A stretch of DNA of 64,000 nucleotides. Source: Legionella cardiaca (GTDB lineage: Bacteria > Pseudomonadota > Gammaproteobacteria > Legionellales > Legionellaceae). The notes below the pieces were generated by a model. The model saw only the letters and a list, made by a program, of their open reading frames with translations, searched no databases and was not told the origin of the DNA. The stretch is taken from assembly GCF_029026145.1 (NCBI RefSeq), contig NZ_CP119078.1, forward strand, positions 400,501-464,500, read 5' to 3'. A program made the position numbers and the translations under genes. This document shows positions 1 to 7,606 of the stretch, piece after piece (the first letter of the stretch is position 1; the number at the start of each line of letters is the position of its first letter).

Positions 1-303
1 GTTACTGATAGCCCAGGAAGTTATAAAGCAGGTAATTATATCCATGGGGCATATGAGTCTCGAACAGAACCTGAAAAAGTTGAATCTGAAAAATTTGTTC
101 AAGAAATTGCTCAGGAATTAAATGATGGTCGAGTTCGTAATCAATTTGATGGGCTCGTTATCATTATGCCAGCTCAAATGGAAGGGCTGCTTTCAAAACA
201 TCTTAATAAGGAAGTAAAAGAACAGGTTGAGACAGTTTTGCATAAAAATATAATGAATTTCTCTAAGAATAAACTGCAAGATTATATTAAAAGCCACATT
301 TAG
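1..303 (+). CDS. Host attachment family protein, C-terminal part (5' end outside window)
   Basis: The reading frame is open from the first base and stops with TAG at 301-303, leaving the last 100 residues. The visible part has the pattern of the family annotated 'protein required for attachment to host cells': a Phe-containing helix (KFVQEIAQELNDG), a strand leading to IIMPAQMEGLLSKHL, and a closing helix ending in LQDYIKSHI. Members are small cytoplasmic alpha/beta proteins whose biochemical role is unclear; the family name comes from an attachment phenotype, not a reaction. No neighbour explains its job. Identification is by pattern only, since the N-terminal half is missing. Confidence 0.6.
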   Translation, partial: VTDSPGSYKAGNYIHGAYESRTEPEKVESEKFVQEIAQELNDGRVRNQFDGLVIIMPAQMEGLLSKHLNKEVKEQVETVLHKNIMNFSKNKLQDYIKSHI

Positions 304-489
304 TTCTGTAAAATTCTAATAGAAGGATTCGCTTAAATTGCCTCTTAAATTTAACGAAATTCTGATGGGCTATAATTAAAAAATAAGGAGAATAATATCC
401 AAAAAAGAGTCTGGAATAACGGGAAACAAGATAAGCTAATTGATTAAATAATTAATACTTCCGGTCTCTTAAGGATGAGGAGGAGTATA

Positions 490-909
490 ATGTCTGTTAG
501 ATCAATTGAATCTTCATTGGCTAGTACTTATCGATGGTTAAATGAATTTAAGGAAATGGGACACTTTCGTGATGAATCTCAAGCCTATTCAGTATTGAGA
601 ATAGTGTTACATGAATTAAGAAATCATTTACCACTGGATATTTCTGCGCATTTATCATCCCAATTACCGCTTTTTCTAAAGGGAATGTATTTTGATGGCT
701 GGGATCCTTCAAAAAAAATAACACGGGATGAGTCTTTCGAAGATTTTATAGCTCCAATGAGGAGTTCTATTAGCAATTTAGATGTCAATCTAAAGGAATC
801 CGTCAGAGAATGCTTTCATTTTATTACCAGTAAGTTAGATGATAATTTAGCGGCAAAAGTAATAAATTCTTTGCCAGAAAGTTTAAGAAATGCCCTTATG
901 GTTTCTTAA
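490..909 (+). CDS. DUF2267 family protein
   Basis: A 139-residue soluble alpha-helical protein. The segment RIVLHELRNHLPLDISAHLSSQLP followed by LFLKGMYFDGW is characteristic of DUF2267, a domain of unknown function often found near stress and membrane-homeostasis genes. I chose the ATG at 490 because a GAGGAG Shine-Dalgarno sits just upstream (478-485); an in-frame ATG at 475 would start inside that region and is less likely. No signal peptide or membrane segment. The gene stands alone, with 186 bases upstream and about 220 bases of unremarkable sequence downstream. Confidence 0.7.
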   Translation: MSVRSIESSLASTYRWLNEFKEMGHFRDESQAYSVLRIVLHELRNHLPLDISAHLSSQLPLFLKGMYFDGWDPSKKITRDESFEDFIAPMRSSISNLDVNLKESVRECFHFITSKLDDNLAAKVINSLPESLRNALMVS

Positions 910-1128
910 ACTCTCTTTTTTCGAGCATGGTAGGATAATATTGAAAAGCACTACGGAGGGTCTATGGATAGTGCGTGCAATGATACTTAAGTGGATTACC
1001 TGATAATCGTTGCCTTTGAGTTAGGGTCTTTGTTTTGCTCCTGTTTGAAAACTCCGGAACAAGGATGAATTTACAAACTAAGGTTTTCAGGCTAAATAAT
1101 ATAACAAGGAATTTCACTTAGGGATGTT

Positions 1129-2544
1129 ATGAAAAAATGGATTGGTTTTTTTGCTGCGCTCGTGGTGCTTGTTCTTGTGGCTTATTATGTCATGGGTTAT
1201 ATCGCTAAAAGCACCCTCAATAAAAATGTAAATGCTATTCCCAAAACGTCCCTAATGTCTATTGATCTTGAGCAATATCAACTTGGCTGGTTTTCATCGA
1301 AAGCAAGATTGAAGCTCAAAATGCATATTCCAGCACAAAAAACAACGGATAAAGAAGGTGTGACTAAAATAGAGCCACCCGCTAATCTTAAGGTTGATGT
1401 TCCTCTTACTATTAAACATGGTCCGGTAATATTTACCAAAAATGGTATACGTTTTGGCATAGCCCAAGTAACAACCAAACCTGAAACCCATTATGGTGTG
1501 TTAATTAATTACTTTAACAAAACGGTTTTAAGATACACGCTGCCATCCATTTCTATGCAAGGTAAATCGGAAGCAAAAGAAGGCGACTTCCAGTTCAATT
1601 GGAAGGGATTAAAAGCCTTGCTTTGTATTTCTTCAAATATTGATAATGTTGATGGGCATTTAAAGTTATACGGTGTTGAAGGCTCTGCAGATAATGTCAT
1701 CTTGAAAATTGGTAAGGTGAGGAATGATTTGCAGCTGAAGCGTTACCATGATTGGTTATGGTTAGGCCAATCGCATCTTGATATTTCCTCTGCCTCTATG
1801 GATGCGGAAGGAGCAAATATATTTGCTCTCGAACGATTTGATTTCACAGCAGATTCTGGGGTCACCGAAGATGTATTTCACTTAAACAGTGCATTATCTT
1901 TGAAAAAATTGGTTGCTAACAATCAGTCTTATGGTCCAGGTATCTTGAAGTTAAGTATCACAAACCTGGAACCTGCAGCGCTGGCTAAGATTAATCAACA
2001 AGCATTGGATATGATGCAGAATAATAATGACCCTAATTTGGTCATGCTTGCATTGCTTGCTGAATTGCCGCGATTACTGACCAAAGGTCCTGTATTAGAG
2101 GTTTCTGAAATGACTTTACATGTGCCGCAGGGGAAGATTGAAGGCAACTTAAAAATAGTACTTCCCAAAAATGAGACCAATGATCTTAACCAAACCATGC
2201 AAAAAATGCATGGAGAAGGGCGATTTAAAGCGCCTATTGCAGTGATTAGAGAACTTATGGTGGCATCAATTAATAGTGATCTGGCCAACAAGACACAAAC
2301 TACAGCAGATGGAACAACAACACCTCAGCCTGCAGCTATTCCAATGCCGGCATCAACTCCATCCACTTCAATGCCTGTGGCGACACCTGAAGATGCTCAG
2401 CAACAAACGGATAAAATTTTACAAAATCTGGTTAGCAAAGGGTTTTTAAAGATTGAGGGCAGAGATTATGTGCTTAACTTTAAGATAGAAAATCAACAGC
2501 TTATTGTGAATGGGCAGCCATTTAATTCAGCCATGCTGCAATGA
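1129..2544 (+). CDS. DUF945 family protein (YdgA/YihF-like)
   Basis: A 471-residue protein with one N-terminal membrane segment (about residues 5-24, FFAALVVLVLVAYYVMGYI) and a large exported domain. The opening MKKW, the early hydrophobic anchor and the LEQYQLGWFSSKARLKL segment match the DUF945 family of gammaproteobacterial periplasmic, inner-membrane-anchored proteins such as YdgA. Function is unknown. A Pro/Thr-rich linker lies around residues 395-430, before a short C-terminal domain beginning at KILQNLVSKGFL. The gene is probably monocistronic; 80 bases separate it from the next gene on the same strand. Confidence 0.75.
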   Translation: MKKWIGFFAALVVLVLVAYYVMGYIAKSTLNKNVNAIPKTSLMSIDLEQYQLGWFSSKARLKLKMHIPAQKTTDKEGVTKIEPPANLKVDVPLTIKHGPVIFTKNGIRFGIAQVTTKPETHYGVLINYFNKTVLRYTLPSISMQGKSEAKEGDFQFNWKGLKALLCISSNIDNVDGHLKLYGVEGSADNVILKIGKVRNDLQLKRYHDWLWLGQSHLDISSASMDAEGANIFALERFDFTADSGVTEDVFHLNSALSLKKLVANNQSYGPGILKLSITNLEPAALAKINQQALDMMQNNNDPNLVMLALLAELPRLLTKGPVLEVSEMTLHVPQGKIEGNLKIVLPKNETNDLNQTMQKMHGEGRFKAPIAVIRELMVASINSDLANKTQTTADGTTTPQPAAIPMPASTPSTSMPVATPEDAQQQTDKILQNLVSKGFLKIEGRDYVLNFKIENQQLIVNGQPFNSAMLQ

Positions 2545-2624
2545 ATGGTTCCCATTCTAAATGTCTATACTTAGATATATTTTTAGCCTCATTCTTAATC
2601 AAATGAGGCTCAACCAGGTGTGAG

Positions 2625-3470
2625 ATGTTTTTAAATTGTACTTTGTTGCAAAAACGAATACTGATTGTGTTAATGACTTCTGTATGGGTTAGTGTATGTC
2701 AGGCCCAATATGATCCTTGCCTGGGAAAATCTGTTTTTGTCATAGAAACGGCAACCGTTACGGAAAGTCAGAAACTGTTGCCAATGATTGCACCTTATCA
2801 AAAAATTGAGAGGGATGGAATAAAATACTATTGCGGTACGTTTAATGATTATCCTGTGATGCTGGTTCATACAGGAGTGGGCAAAGTATATGCTGCCGTA
2901 ACGAATGCACTTTTAATTAGTACCTATCATCCCAGGTTTATTTTATTTGTGGGACTCGCAGGTCGATTGGATCCTACATTAAAATATGGAGATATCGTAA
3001 TTGGTAGTGAGGTGTATCAGGTTGAGCATCTCAAAATGAGTATAGGAAGAACTAATAAAATAAATCCGAATACAGGGCTAGTCTATTCGCCACTATTACA
3101 ACCTGAGGCAGAGGTTTTGCGATTTGTTCAAACGTTACCTGCTTTTAAAAATTTTTCCGTTGTCTATGGAAAAATTGCAACCACAGATGAATTCCCTGAA
3201 AGTAAAAAACTGATGAAAGAAATTATAAAATCTAATTCGCGTGCGATCGCAATGGAAGATTATGCTGTCATTGCAACTTGTCAGTTATTGGATACAAACT
3301 GTTTAACAGTCCGAGCTCTCAGCGATAACCCGTATAAAATTTTAACAATGCAAGATGAAAATAATTATCATATTGAGGAAAAAGAGCGATTACTGACAAC
3401 TAACAATCTTACGCAATACGTGAGAATATTTTTGGAAACATGGTTAAAGCAACAGCAAAATGATAGGTGA
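2625..3470 (+). CDS. Exported phosphorylase-superfamily nucleosidase (MTA/SAH nucleosidase-like)
   Basis: A 281-residue protein of the PNP/UDP phosphorylase superfamily. Family members such as MTA/SAH nucleosidase cleave the N-glycosidic bond of methylthioadenosine or S-adenosylhomocysteine. Visible motifs are the glycine loop HTGVGKVYA (82-90), FVGLAGRLDP (108-117), Met210-Glu211 in AMEDYA (ribose contact in the family) and Asp234 in VRALSD (the family catalytic acid). Unlike the usual cytosolic enzyme it begins with an apparent signal peptide (RILIVLMTSVWVSVCQA, about residues 11-27), so it should act in the periplasm or outside the cell. Adenosyl substrate specificity is inferred from the family, not proven. 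It converges on the next gene across a strong hairpin. Confidence 0.75.
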   Translation: MFLNCTLLQKRILIVLMTSVWVSVCQAQYDPCLGKSVFVIETATVTESQKLLPMIAPYQKIERDGIKYYCGTFNDYPVMLVHTGVGKVYAAVTNALLISTYHPRFILFVGLAGRLDPTLKYGDIVIGSEVYQVEHLKMSIGRTNKINPNTGLVYSPLLQPEAEVLRFVQTLPAFKNFSVVYGKIATTDEFPESKKLMKEIIKSNSRAIAMEDYAVIATCQLLDTNCLTVRALSDNPYKILTMQDENNYHIEEKERLLTTNNLTQYVRIFLETWLKQQQNDR

Positions 3471-3486
3471 TAATCTTAGACATGTA

Positions 3487-3519
3487 TTCTAATGTCAGAT
3501 TTGGAATCTGACATTAGAA
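3487..3519. terminator. Bidirectional hairpin between convergent genes
   Basis: A perfect 15-bp inverted repeat (arms 3487-3501 and 3505-3519) with a 3-base loop lies between the stop of the nucleosidase gene and the stop of the converging 407-codon gene. Neither side has a long T run, so termination efficiency is inferred from position and stem strength. Confidence 0.6.
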
Positions 3520-3532
3520 GCCATAGTCACAA

Positions 3533-4756
3533 TCAATATAGAAGCTGTTGAGTCACAATAGCTGCAGCCCCTACAGCAATAGCTTGTACAGTGTAGCGAC
3601 TGGGAAGATGTTCTTTAAAAAAACCATAATAAAAATCAGCCGCTGAAATGGAATCTCCTTTAAGGTCTTCCTCTATAAGCTCATCAGTATCTTCTTTAAG
3701 GTCTAACGATTCTTTTTCTGAGGGGGGTGCACATAAATTAGGCTTTACAGCGCTTTCCTGCTGTTGTTTTAACTGTTCTAACTTACTTTGAGTAAGTTGT
3801 TCCTGCGTATGTGCATATTCCTTTGTTATTTCCTCCAGTTGATTGTTTAATGCAAGGCGATACGTTTCCGCAGACTCATAAGGAGTAAATTCTTCTTTTA
3901 AGGCTATTTCACTTGTTGTGTATTGCTTTTGAATTGCTTTTAAATTTTCGATTTGCGGAACCCGATAAAGAAAAGAAATTAACCAATAATAAAATTTGGT
4001 AATAAAGAAGGTATTGCTCCAATGATGATTAAACTGAATATAATTCTCAGTGGTCATATGAAACGTGGTAAGCCTTTGGGAGAGGGAGTTTATTTTACTG
4101 ATGACTTGATCTTTTTTCTCTGTTAATGCTTGTAGAGAATCTTCCAGTTTTTTTGTTGCATCAACTCCAACTGTCTCATCTGATGGGGTGACGTTATTTG
4201 CTGGGAGCTCAACGCTACATAGGCTTACCACTCTCGCTACATAGTCCTTGATTGACTCGCTGTCTGCTCTTGTTAATTGAGGTTCATCGAGGTCGATATG
4301 CTGGTTTTGACAATATTTTTTAATTTCCTCAAGCAATGCCATAGATTGCAATCGTGTTGTCACTTTTTTTTCATTAACACCATTAATGATTATTTGCTTA
4401 AACCAGGAGAAAGTAATCGATCCTTGATAACTAACATTGGCATAGGCTTTTAAATGTTGATAGTAAATGATTGCAAACATTAAACTTTCTTGCGTTGTTA
4501 TCTTTGGTAAATAAAAAAAATACTTTTCTTCAGCAACGCTGAATGCTACTCGATGATGAAATAGTTTGGCTTTTTCATGCAGTTTATTCACTACTTGCTT
4601 GATTTCGGTAATTCCTAACTGTTCTATTCCTAAACCAATTTTTATCATGGCCTTTGCAGTTGAATGTTGTCTTAAGTATTCTTGATTTCCCGGTGATGCT
4701 GGAAGGTTAATGAGATAGTCTTGGAAGAGCTGCCAATAGGTTGTCATTGAAATCAT
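3533..4756 (-). CDS. Hypothetical protein, coiled-coil with C-terminal hydrophobic tail
   Basis: A 407-residue protein I do not recognise. The N-terminal half is mixed helical and Tyr/Gln-rich. Residues about 205-345 are Gln/Glu/Lys-rich with heptad character (for example EEITKEYAHTQEQLTQSK), followed by an acidic stretch (LKEDTDELIEEDLKGD) and a short hydrophobic C-terminus (AIAVGAAAIVTQQLLY) that could be a tail anchor. A good AAGGGA ribosome site sits upstream of the ATG at 4756. Size, coiled coil and the lack of bacterial homology signals fit a Legionella effector-type protein, but this is only a guess. A hairpin at 3487-3519 should terminate it. Confidence 0.5.
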   Translation of the reverse strand: MISMTTYWQLFQDYLINLPASPGNQEYLRQHSTAKAMIKIGLGIEQLGITEIKQVVNKLHEKAKLFHHRVAFSVAEEKYFFYLPKITTQESLMFAIIYYQHLKAYANVSYQGSITFSWFKQIIINGVNEKKVTTRLQSMALLEEIKKYCQNQHIDLDEPQLTRADSESIKDYVARVVSLCSVELPANNVTPSDETVGVDATKKLEDSLQALTEKKDQVISKINSLSQRLTTFHMTTENYIQFNHHWSNTFFITKFYYWLISFLYRVPQIENLKAIQKQYTTSEIALKEEFTPYESAETYRLALNNQLEEITKEYAHTQEQLTQSKLEQLKQQQESAVKPNLCAPPSEKESLDLKEDTDELIEEDLKGDSISAADFYYGFFKEHLPSRYTVQAIAVGAAAIVTQQLLY

Positions 4757-4987
4757 AATAATCCCTTAAATATGAGTGTGACATTTCTAATGTAAATCGC
4801 TCTTCTAAAAAAAGCTATATTAAGTCCGTTTCGAGCAATACATAATCAATTAATGGCTTAACGTCATTCTTCAGATTTCACTCAAAGCTATGCCCGAGCG
4901 TGCAGAAGCTTAAATTAATGAGGGTATTCACTGCAGGAATCATTGAAATCTTTGAATTTAGAATCTGTTTTTCTTGTCTGGGATAGT

Positions 4988-5019
4988 ATAGGCAACGAAA
5001 TTCAGCTTTCATTGCCTAT
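4988..5019 (-). terminator. Hairpin downstream of the SAM hydrolase gene
   Basis: Arms 4988-5000 and 5007-5019 form a 13-bp stem with one mismatch and a 6-base loop, 5 bases after the stop of the minus-strand SAM-hydroxide adenosyltransferase gene. The position suggests a transcription terminator. The remaining intergenic space up to 4756 shows nothing else I can support. Confidence 0.5.
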
Positions 5020-5023
5020 CGTT

Positions 5024-5932
5024 CTACAGTTTTTCAATGGTAATAAGCCAATCAGGGCCTGCATTAAGCTGATGCAATTTTGCAAAATTACCTTGATTGG
5101 TGGCAATAGCCAATTTGAGCAGACTATTTAAATAAAGCAAATTAGCGCCTTTTTCCGTATCACCAAAGGTATTATGGAAAGAAATAATATCAGAATATTT
5201 TTGTACTTGATTATGATAAATTTTTACCTGATAACGTCCTTTGGCTTTCATCCCGTATGCATTTATTAAATTTTCATCAATGTTTGTCCAAATGTTGCCA
5301 TATTTAGGATCTAAAATAACAATAGTTCCGCGTAAAATATTATTTTCTATAACAGGTTTCTGATAAGGTATTTTTACAATAGGTTTATCTGATAAAGGTC
5401 CTACCTCTGCAAATGAAATTTCTCCTGCAGCCAATTTCGCGGCAGTATAGCCATAGACATCTCGACCAAAAAAGGTGTAAGAATTATTTGAACCTTTTAA
5501 ACGATGTTTCCTTTCATCAATAAGACGAACTTCTTTAATGCCATAGGCATCATCGATTAATGTCAATGTTCCATTGTCAGGAGTCACAAAATAAAGTCCA
5601 TTATTTGTTAGTGCCACCACAGAGCGACGTTGTGTTCCTACGCCTGGATCAACAACACTGACAAACACAGAGGCCTTCGGCCAATAGGGGGCTGCTTGAT
5701 AAAGGCGATAGGAAGCCTCCCAAATATTATAAGCAGGAATGTCATGGGTTAAATCTGAAATAATCAGTGACTTATCAACGGAATAGATAACCCCTTTTAC
5801 TTCACTAACGGCAGCGTCTTTGTAACCAAAGTCACTTTGAAATATCACAATACCGGATTTGGCAAAAACAGTCGATGAGAATAGAAGAAACAAAGTAAAA
5901 TTTTTTAAAAAACGCTGTGTGAGGCCAGGCAT
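5024..5932 (-). CDS. Exported S-adenosyl-L-methionine hydroxide adenosyltransferase (DUF62 family)
   Basis: A 302-residue member of the SAM hydroxide adenosyltransferase family, which uses water or hydroxide to split SAM into adenosine and methionine; halogenases such as fluorinase are relatives. Signature segments are SDFGYKD (33-39), LTHDI (61-65), VVDPGVGTQRR (93-103) and TPDNG (117-121). The first 24 residues (NFTLFLLFSSTVFA) look like a cleavable signal peptide, so the enzyme is predicted to be periplasmic, which is unusual for an enzyme of a cytosolic cofactor. The start at 5932 is the only one that retains the signal. It lies near an exported MTA/SAH-type nucleosidase (2625-3470). Confidence 0.8.
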   Translation of the reverse strand: MPGLTQRFLKNFTLFLLFSSTVFAKSGIVIFQSDFGYKDAAVSEVKGVIYSVDKSLIISDLTHDIPAYNIWEASYRLYQAAPYWPKASVFVSVVDPGVGTQRRSVVALTNNGLYFVTPDNGTLTLIDDAYGIKEVRLIDERKHRLKGSNNSYTFFGRDVYGYTAAKLAAGEISFAEVGPLSDKPIVKIPYQKPVIENNILRGTIVILDPKYGNIWTNIDENLINAYGMKAKGRYQVKIYHNQVQKYSDIISFHNTFGDTEKGANLLYLNSLLKLAIATNQGNFAKLHQLNAGPDWLITIEKL

Positions 5933-6069
5933 TTGTACTACCTTTAAAGAGTGAACGATTATAAAACATATTATGTTTAATTTTTCTTGTCTAGTTGTTT
6001 ATCTGGCTACAGGCAAAATTCTATTTTGATTATATAATGCTTAATTTGAGTCATTATCGTCCTAAATGG

Positions 6070-6089
6070 ATTCCCGCCTTCGCGGGAAT
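6070..6089. repeat. Short GC-rich palindromic repeat (REP-like)
   Basis: An 8-bp perfect stem (6070-6077 / 6082-6089) with a 4-base loop, GC-rich in an AT-rich intergenic region and embedded in the GGATTCCCGC...GCGGGAATGAC context of dispersed palindromes in many bacterial genomes. A related palindrome occurs at 18155-18176. It lies between the divergent starts of neither gene: it follows the 6165-7544 gene, so it may also act as a terminator. Confidence 0.5.
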
Positions 6090-6164
6090 GACAAAAAGCT
6101 CAATTTATAAGGTATGATTATAAACCCACTCAAACAGGATGAGCTGGCCATCACATTGACAAAC

Positions 6165-7544
6165 CTATCGTAATGGTTCCAAATTCTCTAACGTCGTAGG
6201 GATTAATTCAGAAATAGTTGGATGAATATGCACAGCATCTCTGATGAGGGTATAGGGTTTATCGGCATACATAACATCCAGGATAGAATGAATAAGCTCA
6301 TCACCATTGACACCTAAGATTGCTGCGCCCAATATTTTTTGCGTGTCAGCATCAATCATTATTTTGATAAAACCAGTGGGTTCACCTTTTATGACGGCGC
6401 GTTTGATTTGCGTCATAGGACGTTTGGCTACGAGGGCATTATAACCTTTGCTTCGTATTTCTGCTTCGGTCATGCCGCAGCGTCCCAGAGCTGGATCAGT
6501 GTAGAGAGCATAAGCCAAAATACGATCACTCACTTTGCGTTGTAATCCTGCAAGTAAATTATCTGCAACGATTTGATAGTCATTATAGGCAGTATGAGTA
6601 AATGCACCTCGACCATTACATTCTCCTAACGCCCAAACATTCGGGACAGTGGTTGTTAGTTGATCATCCACCACAATCATGCCGCGCTGATCAATTTGAA
6701 TATCAGTATTCTCCAAACCTAGATCGTCCGTATTCGCTTGACGACCAATAGCGATTAATACATGTGAACCATCAACTGTGGTCTTATTATTATTACAGCC
6801 AACATGTGCCGTAATACCTCTGGCAGAAGCTGAGAAAGACAAACAATTTGTATCAAGACGTACATCAATACCTGAATCTTGCATGATTTCAAGCACGGTA
6901 TCGCAAACGTCAGCATCTTCTCGAGCGATTAGCCGAGATGCTTTTTCAATAATGGTAACTTTCGCACCAAAGCGACGGAAAATCTGGGCAAATTCCAGGC
7001 CGATATAGCTACCACCAACAATAATTAAATGCTCTGGAACGGTATCTAATTGTAAAATAGAGGAATTCGTCAAAAAATTAATCTGGTCTAATCCATCCAT
7101 CGGGGGGATAAATGCACGAGCACCAACGTTAATAAAAATTTTTTCACCAATCAATCGCTCATCGTTAACTAACAGTGTGTGGTTACCCTCGAAAAAAGCA
7201 TGTCCATGATAGACGGTAACATTTGGGGTACCTTTGAGCCATTGTTCCACACCATGGCTTGCTTTATTAACAATAGCATCTTTACGTGCCTTGACTTTTT
7301 TCATGTCCGTTTTAATGGAGCCACTAATCTCAATACCAAAATCGCTGGCGCGTTGGGCATGATAGGCAATTTCAGCGCTGGCAACCAACGTCTTGGTAGG
7401 AATGCAACCTGTATTAACACAGGTGCCGCCGAATTTATCGCGCTCAATAATAGCTACTTTTAAGCCTGAATTGGCAAGACGAACTGCTAATGAGGGACCT
7501 GCTTGACCTGCTCCCACAATAATGGCATCAAAATTTTTAGCCAC
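6165..7544 (-). CDS. FAD-dependent pyridine nucleotide-disulfide oxidoreductase (mercuric reductase/dihydrolipoamide dehydrogenase-like)
   Basis: A 459-residue class I flavin disulfide reductase. An N-terminal FAD-binding motif (VGAGQAGPSLA, 10-20) is followed by the redox-active pair Cys42/Cys47 in GGTCVNTGCIPTK, then an NAD(P)-binding Rossmann motif (IIVGGSYIGLEFAQIF), the second FAD motif (VWALGECNG) and a C-terminal dimerisation domain with HIHPTISE, which holds the catalytic His-Glu of the family. It lacks the extra N-terminal heavy-metal domain and the C-terminal Cys pair of true mercuric reductases, so 'MerA' should not be assigned. The physiological disulfide substrate is unknown. The gene is isolated on the minus strand. 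Confidence 0.85.
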   Translation of the reverse strand: MAKNFDAIIVGAGQAGPSLAVRLANSGLKVAIIERDKFGGTCVNTGCIPTKTLVASAEIAYHAQRASDFGIEISGSIKTDMKKVKARKDAIVNKASHGVEQWLKGTPNVTVYHGHAFFEGNHTLLVNDERLIGEKIFINVGARAFIPPMDGLDQINFLTNSSILQLDTVPEHLIIVGGSYIGLEFAQIFRRFGAKVTIIEKASRLIAREDADVCDTVLEIMQDSGIDVRLDTNCLSFSASARGITAHVGCNNNKTTVDGSHVLIAIGRQANTDDLGLENTDIQIDQRGMIVVDDQLTTTVPNVWALGECNGRGAFTHTAYNDYQIVADNLLAGLQRKVSDRILAYALYTDPALGRCGMTEAEIRSKGYNALVAKRPMTQIKRAVIKGEPTGFIKIMIDADTQKILGAAILGVNGDELIHSILDVMYADKPYTLIRDAVHIHPTISELIPTTLENLEPLR

Positions 7545-7606
7545 AATACTCTCCTTGTATTATTAGCCAGGCACCTATTAAATTTATGGCCTGTCGCAAT
7601 ATAACG

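Noticed and set aside
6165-7544. Mercuric reductase (MerA)
   Set aside because: Lacks the heavy-metal domain and C-terminal Cys pair and has no mer genes around; only the general disulfide-reductase family is supported.
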